Source: Labrys okinawensis
GTDB lineage: Bacteria; Pseudomonadota; Alphaproteobacteria; Rhizobiales; Labraceae
Length of the DNA stretch: 64,000 nt
Assembly (NCBI RefSeq): GCF_002982075.1
Contig: NZ_PUEJ01000002.1
Coordinates: 372,001 to 436,000, forward strand
Direction: 5' to 3'
Made by a program: the position numbers and the translations under genes. The number at the start of each line of letters is the position of its first letter. Positions within the stretch are counted from its first letter, which is position 1. The notes beneath the pieces are model-generated. The model was not told the origin of the DNA. It ran no database searches and saw only the letters and a program-made list of their open reading frames with translations. This document shows, piece by piece, positions 7,295 to 16,797 of the stretch.

Positions 7295-8974
7295 ATGTAT
7301 GATAGTGCCGTGCCGGTTTCCGGCATTTGTGTCGACCAGCCGACCCTTCATCCCGGCGCCCTTCTCGGCGCCCTCGGCCAGGCCAGCTACGAATGGTGCC
7401 TGGAGACCGATCGCCTCGCCTGGGGAGCGGGAGCATCTGCCGTACTCGGCGTGCGCACTGCAGCCGACATCGCCGACGGCAAGGCCTTTGCCCGCCTGAT
7501 CGACCTCGACCGGCCCGGCGGTCGGCACGAGGCCATCCTCCAGAGCGCCCACGGGGGAACGACGGAAGGGGCGCCCTATTGCCTGCGCTACAGCTATCGT
7601 CCGCATGCGGTGGGCCGGAAGCGCTGGATCGAAGATCGCGGACGCTGGTTCGCCGGGCCGGACGGCCGCCCCGTTGTCGCGCGCGGCCTGGTGCGTGTCG
7701 TGGCCGAATGCCCGGAGGACGAGGCTGCCGGCTCCACCCATACCGTGATCGGCATTCACGACCGCGTCTTCGCCGCAGCCCTGGCCGAGGCCTGTGCGGC
7801 GGGCCGGCAGGCCGGGTTGTTCCTGGCGACCATCGACCGGCTCGGTGCCATCCACGGCGCCTTTGGCGCCGTGGTGGCGGATCGCGTCTGCGCCCAGGTG
7901 ATGCGCGGATTGCGCAGTGTCTTGCGCATCGGCGACAGCCTCACCAGCATTGCGGACGGTAAGTTTGCCGTGATGTTGCCCGGATGCCAGGCCGGGGATA
8001 TCAGGGCGGCGGCGGAACGCTTCCAGCTCGCGATCGAGCGCGTCACCGTGGAAGCAGAGGCTGGCGCGATCCAGCCAACGGTCTCGATCGGCGCCGTCCA
8101 CATCGCGCCTTCGGCGGAGACCGCCGGCACGGCGCTCCATGCAGCCCAGCAGGCCCTCGACCGCTGCGAACGCGAAACGCCGGGCGGCATCGCGATCTTC
8201 GCGGAAGGTGACCACCAGGCCGCGTCGGCCAATGCGGCGCAGCGCCTGGCGCTGGCGCTCAACGAAGACCGCATCTTCCTCGGTTTCGAGCCGGTGCTGG
8301 CAGTCCAGGCGGGAGGGCGGCAGGCTTTCCGGGCTCGGGCCTTCATCCGGATGCCCGGCATTGCCCCGGCATCGGCGTCCCTGCAGCCGGCCTGGCTGAC
8401 TCCGGCCTGCGACCGCGCGCTCGTCCGCAGGCTTGCCCTGCGGCTGGTGGACCTGGCCGGCATGGTGCTCGACCGCCATCCCGGTATCGAACTGATCCTG
8501 CCCCTGCCGGTCGTCGTCGATCCGCGCCGGGGGCCGGGGGACAGTTTCGAACGTTTGACCATCGAGCTCGACGAGGCGCTGGCCAAGGCCGATCTCGACA
8601 ATAATGGCCGCTACTGCCGGGCGATCCGCGCTTCAGGCGCCCGGCTCGGTATTGGCGGTTTCGGCGGCGGCCATCTCGATTTCGCCGAACTCCAGGCCCT
8701 CGAAGTCCGCCAGGTGACGCTCAACGGCGTGCTGGTCGAAATGGCCGACCAGGTTGCGCAGGGGCGCTTCACGCTGCGCTGCCTGATCGAAACCGGCGCG
8801 CGGCACGGCCTCGACATGGCGGCGGAATGGGTGGATGACGAGGTGATCGCCCGCCAGCTGCTGACCTGGGGCTGCAGCCGCCTGATGGGAACGGTGGCGG
8901 GCACGCTCCGGCTGGAACTGCCACGCCTGCGCGATGCCGGCCGCCAGGCGCCGATGGCGCTGACCGGGACCTGA
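7295..8974 (+). CDS. PAS-GGDEF-EAL protein with both catalytic signatures lost
   Basis: A 559-aa protein with the layout of a cyclic-di-GMP enzyme. A PAS-like sensor occupies about 25-145 (SYEWCLETDRLAWGAG, RYSYRPHAVGRKRWIEDRGR), a GGDEF-like domain about 150-310, and an EAL-like domain about 315-545. The GGDEF signature is replaced by ADGKF (220-224) and the EAL signature by RARAF (about 345), and the metal-binding residues around them are also poorly kept. It is probably inactive as cyclase and phosphodiesterase and acts as a nucleotide- or protein-binding regulator. The ATG at 7295 follows AGGACG. It is convergent with phaR. Confidence 0.8.
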   Translation: MYDSAVPVSGICVDQPTLHPGALLGALGQASYEWCLETDRLAWGAGASAVLGVRTAADIADGKAFARLIDLDRPGGRHEAILQSAHGGTTEGAPYCLRYSYRPHAVGRKRWIEDRGRWFAGPDGRPVVARGLVRVVAECPEDEAAGSTHTVIGIHDRVFAAALAEACAAGRQAGLFLATIDRLGAIHGAFGAVVADRVCAQVMRGLRSVLRIGDSLTSIADGKFAVMLPGCQAGDIRAAAERFQLAIERVTVEAEAGAIQPTVSIGAVHIAPSAETAGTALHAAQQALDRCERETPGGIAIFAEGDHQAASANAAQRLALALNEDRIFLGFEPVLAVQAGGRQAFRARAFIRMPGIAPASASLQPAWLTPACDRALVRRLALRLVDLAGMVLDRHPGIELILPLPVVVDPRRGPGDSFERLTIELDEALAKADLDNNGRYCRAIRASGARLGIGGFGGGHLDFAELQALEVRQVTLNGVLVEMADQVAQGRFTLRCLIETGARHGLDMAAEWVDDEVIARQLLTWGCSRLMGTVAGTLRLELPRLRDAGRQAPMALTGT

Positions 8975-9017
8975 ACTGCAGACGCCTTCTGCCTTTGCGG
9001 GAGACGGGCGCTGCGTT

Positions 9018-9626
9018 CTACTTCTTCTCGTCGCTGATGCGGTCGAGGCGCGACTTCATCTCCGCCAGCTCCTTCTTGAGCGTATCGAGATCGTCGCTGC
9101 TCTTGGAGGTCGCGGTTGCGGCCGGTTCCTTCACGTCCTCGCTCTCGGTCTGGGCGAAGGGCGAGAACAGGCGAAAGGCGCGCTGGAAGGCCGCCATATT
9201 GTTGCGGGCCTGTTCCTCGAGCGCGCCGAAACCGCCATTGACCCAGGGCGCCTGGCCCCAGCCGCTGGTAAGATGCTGCGTCATCTGCTCCCGCAGCTTC
9301 TGCTGATCCTTCGTGAGATTGTCGATGGAGAATTCGAGGAAGCTCGGCACCAGCGCCTGCATGCTGTCGCCATAGAAGCGGATCAGCTGGCGCAGGAAGG
9401 TGATCGGCAGCAGGTTCTGGCCCTTGTTCTCCTGCTCGAAGATGATCTGGGTGAGCACCTGGCGGGTGATGTCCTCGTTGGTCTTGGCGTCATGGACCAC
9501 GAAATCCTCGCCGGCCTTGACCATGGCGCCGAGATCTTCGAGCGTGACATAAGTCGAGGTACCCGTGTTGTAGAGGCGCCGGTTGGCGTATTTCTTGATC
9601 GTGGTCGGCTCTTTTGCTTTCGCCAT
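9018..9626 (-). CDS. phaR: Polyhydroxyalkanoate synthesis repressor PhaR
   Basis: A 202-aa DNA-binding protein that senses PHA granules and represses phasin and often phaA/B genes. The N-terminus TIKKYANRRLYNTGTSTYVT is the PHB/PHA accumulation regulator DNA-binding domain; a second PHB-accumulation motif follows (QVLTQIIFEQENKGQNLLPI). The C-terminal 40 residues form a charged coiled coil (LDTLKKELAEMKSRLDRISD). I start at ATG 9626 (MAKAKEPTTIKKY); the open frame continues to 9788 but that extension is not family-like. It diverges from phaAB across a 460-base gap. Confidence 0.93.
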   Translation of the reverse strand: MAKAKEPTTIKKYANRRLYNTGTSTYVTLEDLGAMVKAGEDFVVHDAKTNEDITRQVLTQIIFEQENKGQNLLPITFLRQLIRFYGDSMQALVPSFLEFSIDNLTKDQQKLREQMTQHLTSGWGQAPWVNGGFGALEEQARNNMAAFQRAFRLFSPFAQTESEDVKEPAATATSKSSDDLDTLKKELAEMKSRLDRISDEKK

Positions 9627-10088
9627 CCTACTGCCCCTTACGCTCTTCCCTGCCTTGCAGAATTTCCGAACGGGCTCGCCTGCACAAGCCTGGAAATTCC
9701 GAACCATCCCGGGTTGCCGCGACGGCCTTCCGTCCGACGACGGTACCCCGCTCCGGAATTGCTCTTCCGGAAGGATGATCACCCCCACGGTCTGACAAAT
9801 CTAGGCTCTTTTCGCGGTCGCGAAAACATCTTTGTGCAAGCGCGGTAAACTCACCTGGCGCATTGACGGCGGCGCGCCAAGCGTCCCATATGCCCAGGCA
9901 GATTGCGCTCGGGTGGATCTGAGATCGGCTCGACTGCAATCGGTAGACTTGGAAGATTTGCAGACTTTACCTGCTTCATGCCCAGACCTGCTTCATTCCC
10001 AGGGCGGATGAAGCAGGCAAAGTCTGCTTCGGAAAGCGTTGGTCCGCCGGGCAGTCGCAGAACGGAACACTAGAGGAGTGAAATTGCC
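9627..10088. promoter_or_regulatory. Divergent phaR / phaA control region
   Basis: 462 bases between phaR and phaA with no credible gene. It must contain both promoters. It is rich in TGC/GCA motifs (CCTTGCAG, CCTGCACAAG, GACTGCAATC, TTTGCAGAC), the kind of sequence PhaR proteins are known to bind, and holds the long inverted repeat at 9960-10027. AGAGGAG at about 10072 is the phaA ribosome site. Confidence 0.5.
9960..10027. repeat. 20-bp inverted repeat upstream of phaA, possible PhaR operator
   Basis: GCAGACTTTACCTGCTTCAT (9960-9979) mirrors 10008-10027 with one mismatch; 28 bases lie between the arms and contain a third partial copy (ACCTGCTTCAT at about 9986). It sits 60-130 bases before the phaA start, in promoter or leader position. 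Operator role is inferred from position and the CTGC/GCAG content. Confidence 0.5.
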
Positions 10089-11261
<1,173 letters not shown>

Positions 11262-11267
11262 TCGCGA

Positions 11268-11397
11268 GTCGTCCCGTGCGCACTGCATCCACGGGGGTGC
11301 AGTGCAGACACGGGACGGCATTATGGAAGGGGTATCTTCGGCTTACGATTCAGCGTCCGCGAAGCGTCACTGTGTGCCGCATCGCGCGCGGAATGAC
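11268..11397. repeat. Intergenic repeat family C, copy 1
   Basis: Begins with a hairpin (GTCCCGTGCGCACTGCATCC pairing with 11296-11316) and ends CGCGCGGAATGAC. Related copies lie at 60231-60364 and 62794-62926; all share a leading GTC(A/G)TC-type end, GCAGA(C/T)-CCGGGA-like text and a terminal GG(A/G)ATGAC. Lying between phaA and phaB, it may stabilise or process their mRNA. Confidence 0.6.
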
Positions 11398-11439
11398 TAA
11401 ATTTCCAAAAAGAACACCAATCGTTACCAAGGAGGCACC

Positions 11440-12165
11440 ATGACCAGAGTTGCAATCGTCACCGGCGGAACGCGCGGCATCGGCGCTGCCATCTCCAAGG
11501 CGCTCAAGGCGGCCGGCCACACGGTTGCCGCCAGCTATGCCGGTAATGACGAAGCGGCGGCCAAGTTCAAGGCCGAAACCGGCATTGCAACCTACAAGTG
11601 GGACGTCGGCGATTTCGATGCCTGTGCCGCCGGCGTGGCGCAGGTGGAAAAGGACCTCGGCCCGGTCGACATCCTGGTCAACAATGCCGGCATCACCCGT
11701 GACGGTTTCTTCCACAAGATGAGCAAGGACCAGTGGTCCGCCGTCATCCGCACCAATCTCGACAGCCTGTTCAACATGACCCGCCCGGTCATCGAGGGCA
11801 TGCGCAATCGCGGTTTTGGCCGCGTGATCGTGATCTCCTCGATCAACGGCCAGAAGGGACAGGCGGGGCAGGTCAACTATTCCGCCGCCAAGGCCGGCGA
11901 CATCGGCTTCGTCAAGGCATTGGCGCTGGAAGGGGCAGCCAAAGGCATCACCGCCAATGTGATCGCGCCCGGCTATATCGGCACCGAGATGGTGCAGGCG
12001 ATCGATCCCAAAGTGCTGGAGACCCGCATTCTGCCGCTGATTCCGACGGGCCGGCTGGGCCAGCCGGACGAAATCGCCCGCGCGGTGGTATTTCTGGCCT
12101 CCGACGATTCCGGCTACATCACCGGTTCGACACTCAGCATCAATGGCGGGCAATATCTGGCCTGA
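11440..12165 (+). CDS. phaB: Acetoacetyl-CoA reductase
   Basis: NADPH-dependent short-chain reductase that makes (R)-3-hydroxybutyryl-CoA, the PHB monomer. 241 aa, as usual for PhaB. TGGTRGIG (8-15) binds the cofactor; NNAGITRD (81-88) is typical of PhaB; catalytic Ser134, Tyr147 and Lys151 are all present (VISSING, VNYSAAK). IAPGYIGTEM and SINGGQYLA are family-typical. ATG 11440 is preceded by a perfect AAGGAGG. It follows phaA and is probably co-transcribed. Confidence 0.95.
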   Translation: MTRVAIVTGGTRGIGAAISKALKAAGHTVAASYAGNDEAAAKFKAETGIATYKWDVGDFDACAAGVAQVEKDLGPVDILVNNAGITRDGFFHKMSKDQWSAVIRTNLDSLFNMTRPVIEGMRNRGFGRVIVISSINGQKGQAGQVNYSAAKAGDIGFVKALALEGAAKGITANVIAPGYIGTEMVQAIDPKVLETRILPLIPTGRLGQPDEIARAVVFLASDDSGYITGSTLSINGGQYLA

Positions 12166-12205
12166 GGCCGGGCTGCACCGCCTGTCAGCGGAGGCGGCGA
12201 CGATC

Positions 12206-12238
12206 GATGGAACGCGGCGACCCGTTTCGCGTTCCATC
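12206..12238 (+). terminator. Possible hairpin after phaB
   Basis: GATGGAACGCG and CGCGTTCCATC form a perfect 11-bp stem with an 11-base loop, 40 bases after phaB. There is no T-run, so it may be a processing or stabilising hairpin rather than a true terminator. Confidence 0.4.
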
Positions 12239-12310
12239 ATCGCGGCCAGCCTGCGTTGTTTCCCGATAATCTTGCGTGATCCTTTCCCGGGTCGGGAGAG
12301 GAGAGTTTCC

Positions 12311-12325
12311 ATGAGCGTTTCATGA
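12311..12325 (+). other. Four-codon ORF (MSVS) overlapping the ispA start
   Basis: ATG AGC GTT TCA TGA, placed 6 bases behind the strong ribosome site GGAGAGGAGAG. Its stop overlaps the ispA ATG by two bases (ATGA). This suggests initiation at the tiny ORF followed by re-initiation at ispA. Confidence 0.4.
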
Positions 12326-13233
12326 CCGTCGATTTCCATCACCGCCTCGCCTCCGTGGCCAGTGAGATCGAAGATGTGCTGGTGGCGATCTTCGATGTGG
12401 CCACCGATCCGCCGGTGCCGCCGCGGCTGCTGAGCGCCATGCGCTATGCCGCCCTTGGCGGGGGCAAGCGGCTTCGTCCCTTCCTGGTGGTCGAAACCGC
12501 CCGCCTGCTGGGCGGCGATCAGGCGACGGCCCTGCGGGCGGGCGCGGCGATCGAGCTCGTGCATGTCTACAGCCTCGCCCATGACGATCTGCCGGCGATG
12601 GACGACGACGAACTGCGCCGCGGCAAGCCGACGCTGCACCTGGCCTATGACGAGGCCACCGCCATCCTCGCGGGCGACGCATTGCAGACCCTGGCCTTCG
12701 AGACCCTGGCCGATGGCGCCACCAGCTTGGATGCGGCCATGCGGGCCGAACTGGTGCGACTGCTGGCAAGAGCCGCCGGAGGGGCGGGCATGGCCGGCGG
12801 CCAGATGCTGGACCTCGAAGCGGAGGGCCGATTCGAGCAGACAGCCGAGCTTTCAGCCCCTGCCGTCGCCAAGCTGCAGGCAATGAAAACGGGTGCGATC
12901 CTCTCGTGCGCGGTGGAAATGGGAGCGGTGATCGGGCGCGCCGACGCGCCGGTCTACCAAACCCTGCTGTCCTATGGCCGCGCATTGGGCGCCGCCTTCC
13001 AGATCGCCGACGACATTCTCGACATCGAGGCTTCCAGCGCCGAGCTCGGCAAGGCCACCGGCAAGGATGCCGGGCGCGGCAAGGCGACCTTGGTCGGCCT
13101 GTGGGGCGTCGAGAAGGCGCGGGCCGAGCTCGAGCGTCTTACCGGCGATGCCCTCGCCGCGCTTGCCGGATTTGGCGCGGAGGCGGATATTCTGCGCGCC
13201 GCCGCCCGCTTCACGGCGGACAGGCGCAAATGA
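12322..13233 (+). CDS. ispA: Polyprenyl (farnesyl/geranyl) diphosphate synthase
   Basis: Head-to-tail prenyl transferase making short-chain isoprenoid diphosphate, precursor for ubiquinone, hopanoids and undecaprenol. 303 aa, the IspA length. First Asp-rich motif DDLPAMD at 88-94; GGGKRLRP (46-53) binds IPP; second motif FQIADDILD near residue 230. The ATG at 12322 has no close ribosome site of its own: the strong GGAGAGGAGAG lies before an earlier ATG (12311) that opens a four-codon ORF ending exactly over the ispA start. Farnesyl rather than longer product is a guess from length. Confidence 0.9.
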   Translation: MTVDFHHRLASVASEIEDVLVAIFDVATDPPVPPRLLSAMRYAALGGGKRLRPFLVVETARLLGGDQATALRAGAAIELVHVYSLAHDDLPAMDDDELRRGKPTLHLAYDEATAILAGDALQTLAFETLADGATSLDAAMRAELVRLLARAAGGAGMAGGQMLDLEAEGRFEQTAELSAPAVAKLQAMKTGAILSCAVEMGAVIGRADAPVYQTLLSYGRALGAAFQIADDILDIEASSAELGKATGKDAGRGKATLVGLWGVEKARAELERLTGDALAALAGFGAEADILRAAARFTADRRK

Positions 13234-13267
13234 GCTTCCAACCGGGGCTGCGAGTGGAACCTCTGGA

Positions 13268-13927
13268 GTGAGGCATTTTCTGCGTCCGCTGACCACCAGG
13301 CCGGTCCTGCTCTGGAGCCTGGTCGCCGGCATGGCTCTCGGTCTTGTCGTGCCGGGCCTGCCCTGGCTCGAACGCCTGCTGGCCGGTTGGTGCCTGGCCA
13401 CGGTCCTTTTCGTGGTGATCGTCAGCTACAGGCTGTCGCGCCTGCCGCCGGAACGGTTCAGCCACAAGGCTGATTCCCTCGATGAAGGGGCCGTCACCAT
13501 CCTGATCCTGTCGATGCTGGCTGCGGCGGCGAGCTTTGCCGGTGTGATCTTCGAGCTTCAGGCCACCAAGAGCCAGGTGGGCGGTGATATCCTGTCGCTG
13601 CCGCTGATGGTGACCACGATCGTCTGTTCCTGGTTCTTCATCCACACCATCTTCGCCATCCATTACGCCCATATCTACTACAATGACGGCGGACGCCCGG
13701 GTAAGCCGAGCCTGGATTTCGGCGGTGATCCCGAGCCGCCGGATTATTGGGACTTCGTCTATTTCTCGGTGGCGATCGGCGCTTCCTCGGCGACATCAGA
13801 CACCAATCTGCGCTCGCGGCCGATGCGCCGCATCGTCGCTGCGCATGCGGTGTTCTCGTTCTTCTTCAACGCCACCATCCTGGCCCTGGCGATCAATATC
13901 GCCGCCGGATTGCTGGGTGGGAATTGA
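13268..13927 (+). CDS. DUF1345 integral membrane protein
   Basis: A 219-aa hydrophobic protein of the DUF1345 family (function unknown). About five membrane segments can be seen: LLWSLVAGMALGLVV, GWCLATVLFVVIVSY, AVTILILSMLAAAASFAGV, MVTTIVCSWFFIHTIFAIHY and a final FSFFFNATILALAINIAAG. Before the last one comes the family-typical FVYFSVAIGASSATSDTN, which resembles a potassium-channel pore loop. I chose the GTG at 13268, 34 bases behind ispA; the frame extends upstream inside ispA but that part is only its shadow. Same direction as ispA, perhaps co-transcribed. Confidence 0.75.
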   Translation: MRHFLRPLTTRPVLLWSLVAGMALGLVVPGLPWLERLLAGWCLATVLFVVIVSYRLSRLPPERFSHKADSLDEGAVTILILSMLAAAASFAGVIFELQATKSQVGGDILSLPLMVTTIVCSWFFIHTIFAIHYAHIYYNDGGRPGKPSLDFGGDPEPPDYWDFVYFSVAIGASSATSDTNLRSRPMRRIVAAHAVFSFFFNATILALAINIAAGLLGGN

Positions 13928-14088
13928 TCGGCTCGACCATTGTCGCCGCCGGGGCACGACGAAGAACCGCCGTCCCCTTTGCGGGGCCGCCGCGACCGGA
14001 AGCGTGACGCTGCATCGGTCGCAGGCCTCCCTGCCGCCGGCTCATCGAATTCCTCGACCATGGCAGTGGCCGAGAATGCCTCCATAAG

Positions 14089-15087
14089 TCAGGCGATCGC
14101 CGTCGCCACGTTGCGTTCGACCCGCATGCCCTTGCGCTCCTCGGAGGGGGTGCGGTCGAAATGTTCCGAATAGCATTTGGAGAAATGCGAGGCGGAGACG
14201 AAGCCGCAGGCCAGGCCCACCGACAGGATGGGCATCGAGGTCTGGCGCAGCAGCTGGCGGGCTCGGTTGAGGCGCATTTCGAGGTAATAGCGGGTCGGCG
14301 TGGTGTCGAGATAGCGCTGGAACAGCCGCTCGAGCTGGCGGGGCGACAGGCGCACCGTGCGGGCGAGCTGGGCGCAGGAAACCGGGCGCTCCAGGCGCTT
14401 GTCCATCTCGCCGATCACGGCGAGTAGCTTGGGATGGGAGACGCCCAGGCGCGCGCGCAGTTCCATGCGCTGGCGCTCATGCGAATCGCGCATGCGGTGA
14501 TGGATGAGCTCGTCGGTGACCAGGGCGGCGATGACCGCGCCTTTCTTGGCGGTGATCAGCGCCAGCATCATGTCGATCGAAGCGGTACCGCCGGCGCAGG
14601 TGAAGCGGTTGCGGTCGATCTCGAACAGTTCCTGCGTGGCGTCGATCTCGGGGAATTCCTCGCGGAAACTGTCGTAATTTTCCCAGTGAATGGCGCAGCG
14701 ATGACCGTCGAGCAGGCCGGCCCGGGCCAGGATGTAGGTGCCCGTGCACACGGCGCCGATCGAGACGCCGTAGAAGGCGAGCTTGCGCAGCTTGGCGATC
14801 AGAGGACCATGGTCATATTTCTGCACGTCCATGCCGGAACACACGATGATCTCCGGCATCGGCCCGACATCGCCATAGGAGCCGTCGACCGCCAAAGCCA
14901 CGCCGTTCGAGGCCTCGATCGGCTGGCCGTCCGGGGAGTAGAGCCGCCAGGCGAAGGCCTTCGCGCCCGTGACGTAATTCGTCAGGCGCAAAACCTCGAC
15001 GGCCGCCGCGAAGGCGATCATCGAGAAATTCGGAGTGAGCAGAAAGCCGACGGTATGCGTGGCGCCGATATCCGGCCGGATATTCAT
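14089..15087 (-). CDS. GlxA-family AraC-type transcriptional activator
   Basis: A 332-aa regulator. Residues 10-185 form a DJ-1/PfpI-like sensor domain (VGFLLTPNFSMIAFAAAVEV, GVSIGAVCTGTYILARAGLL) and 230-325 the AraC DNA-binding domain (LSPRQLERLFQRYL, GFVSASHFSKCYSEHF). Relatives such as GbdR activate glycine betaine, dimethylglycine, carnitine or sarcosine catabolism. It diverges from soxBDAG, so it most likely turns on that operon in response to sarcosine or a betaine. ATG 15087 has GGAGAA in front; the longer frame to 15180 has no ribosome site. Confidence 0.9.
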   Translation of the reverse strand: MNIRPDIGATHTVGFLLTPNFSMIAFAAAVEVLRLTNYVTGAKAFAWRLYSPDGQPIEASNGVALAVDGSYGDVGPMPEIIVCSGMDVQKYDHGPLIAKLRKLAFYGVSIGAVCTGTYILARAGLLDGHRCAIHWENYDSFREEFPEIDATQELFEIDRNRFTCAGGTASIDMMLALITAKKGAVIAALVTDELIHHRMRDSHERQRMELRARLGVSHPKLLAVIGEMDKRLERPVSCAQLARTVRLSPRQLERLFQRYLDTTPTRYYLEMRLNRARQLLRQTSMPILSVGLACGFVSASHFSKCYSEHFDRTPSEERKGMRVERNVATAIA

Positions 15088-15538
15088 ACGCAGTTCTCCC
15101 TGGGACCTCCGCCGGGTTGGCCGGCGGTACGAAGCGTGACGGAGGCGGGAAAGCGCACTGGATGGAGCGCTCGCCCTCATGATGGCATCGGGCGTCTACG
15201 CGCCCATTCTGGTCAAAACGTCGGTTGCGGGGCGGCTTTTACCGCGTTCTCCGAAACGACGAACCGAGACGATATTGCGACATTTTTTGAAGAATTCTGA
15301 TGTGGGCCCGACCATATGTCGCCTTTAATGTCGTAAATTGACAAATGTGAGGCATTGGCTTGCGACCTAATGGTCAAATACTATCCCAAATGCGTCCTGT
15401 TCGGGCGCGGGCGAATGGGGGCGTTTTGCGCAATTTCTTCCAATGCGACAAAAGGCGCGTCGCTTCCGTGCTAGACTGCCCCTGGGCGGAATGATGATAG
15501 TCGCGCCATTCAAGACTCCATCCAACGGGCGGCAACAC
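15088..15538. promoter_or_regulatory. Divergent regulator / soxB control region
   Basis: 451 bases between the regulator and soxB, clearly more AT-rich than its surroundings around 15260-15400. Three ATGTCG boxes occur: GCGACAT at 15277-15283 (reverse), ATGTCGC at 15316-15322 and ATGTCG at 15328-15333. A perfect TTGACA lies at 15338-15343, but the base pairs 17-18 downstream (TGCGAC) make a poor -10, as expected of an activator-dependent promoter. No gene is seen. Confidence 0.45.
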
Positions 15539-16789
15539 GTGCGGTTTTCTGTCTTTTCCCTGGCGCGCAACGCGCTGCGTGGTCATCAGGACTGGCCCGA
15601 GCAATGGCGCTCGCCCGAACCGAAGGCCAGCTACGACGCCATCATCATCGGTGCCGGCGGCCATGGCCTCGCCACCGCCTATTACATGGCCGCCGAGCAT
15701 GGCATGACCAATATCGCCGTGCTCGAAAAGGGCTGGCTGGGCGGCGGCAATACCGGCCGCAACACCACCATCATCCGCTCCAACTATCTGTGGGAGGAGA
15801 GCGGCAAGCTCTACGACCACGCGATGAAGCTGTGGCAGAACCTGTCCCAGGTGCTGAATTACAACGTGATGTATTCGGCCCGCGGCGTGATGATGCTGGC
15901 GCACAACGTGCATGATATCCAGGTCTTCAAGCGCCATATCCATGCCAATCGCCTGGCGGGTATCGACAATGAATGGCTGACGCCCGAAGAGGCGAAGGAA
16001 TTCTGCCCGATCCTCAACGTCTCCAAGGATATCCGCTACCCGATCATGGGCGCCGCCCTGCAGCGGCGCGGCGGCGTCGCCCGTCACGACGCGGTGGCCT
16101 GGGGCTATGCCCGCGCCGCCGACGCGCTGGGCGTCGACATCATCCAGAACTGTGAGGTCACCGGTATCCTGCGCGATGCCTCCGGCGCCGTTTCCGGGGT
16201 GGAGACCTCCCGGGGTACGATCCGTACCAAGAAGCTCGGCGTGGTCGCCGCCGGCCACACTTCGGTTGTGATGGAAATGGCCGGCGTGCGCATGCCGCTG
16301 GAAAGCTACCCCCTGCAGGCGCTGGTGTCGGAGCCGCTCAAGCCGATCATGCCCTGCGTGGTGATGTCGAACACCGTGCATGCCTATATGTCGCAATCGG
16401 ACAAGGGCGACCTCGTCATCGGCGCCGGCACCGACCAGTATGTCTCCTATTCGCAGACGGGCGGCCTGCATATCGCGGCCCACACGCTGGACGCGATCTG
16501 CGAACTCTTCCCGGTGGTGCGCCGCACCCGCATGATGCGCAACTGGGGCGGCATCGTCGACGTCACGCCCGACCGCTCGCCCATCCTGTCCAAGACCCCG
16601 GTGCCAGGCCTGTTCGTCAATTGCGGCTGGGGCACGGGCGGCTTCAAGGCGACGCCGGGCTCGGGCCATGTCTTCGCCCATACGGTGGCGACGGGCGAGC
16701 CCCATCCGATCGCCGCTCCCTTCACCCTTGATCGCTTCCGCACCGGACGCCTGATCGACGAAGCGGCCGCCGCCGCCGTCGCGCACTGA
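15539..16789 (+). CDS. soxB: Sarcosine oxidase subunit beta
   Basis: FAD/FMN subunit of heterotetrameric sarcosine oxidase, which demethylates sarcosine to glycine with H2O2 production and transfer of the C1 unit to tetrahydrofolate. 416 aa from the GTG at 15539, matching family length; the family starts RxSVFSLxRNAL, and the 32 codons further upstream are not conserved. IIIGAGGHGLA (35-45) binds FAD; GGVARHDAVAWG holds His183, the likely covalent FMN site; the C-terminal NCGWGTGGFKATPGSG closes the FAD site. First gene of the soxBDAG operon, 8 bases before soxD. Confidence 0.94.
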   Translation: MRFSVFSLARNALRGHQDWPEQWRSPEPKASYDAIIIGAGGHGLATAYYMAAEHGMTNIAVLEKGWLGGGNTGRNTTIIRSNYLWEESGKLYDHAMKLWQNLSQVLNYNVMYSARGVMMLAHNVHDIQVFKRHIHANRLAGIDNEWLTPEEAKEFCPILNVSKDIRYPIMGAALQRRGGVARHDAVAWGYARAADALGVDIIQNCEVTGILRDASGAVSGVETSRGTIRTKKLGVVAAGHTSVVMEMAGVRMPLESYPLQALVSEPLKPIMPCVVMSNTVHAYMSQSDKGDLVIGAGTDQYVSYSQTGGLHIAAHTLDAICELFPVVRRTRMMRNWGGIVDVTPDRSPILSKTPVPGLFVNCGWGTGGFKATPGSGHVFAHTVATGEPHPIAAPFTLDRFRTGRLIDEAAAAAVAH

Positions 16790-16797
16790 GGACCGCC

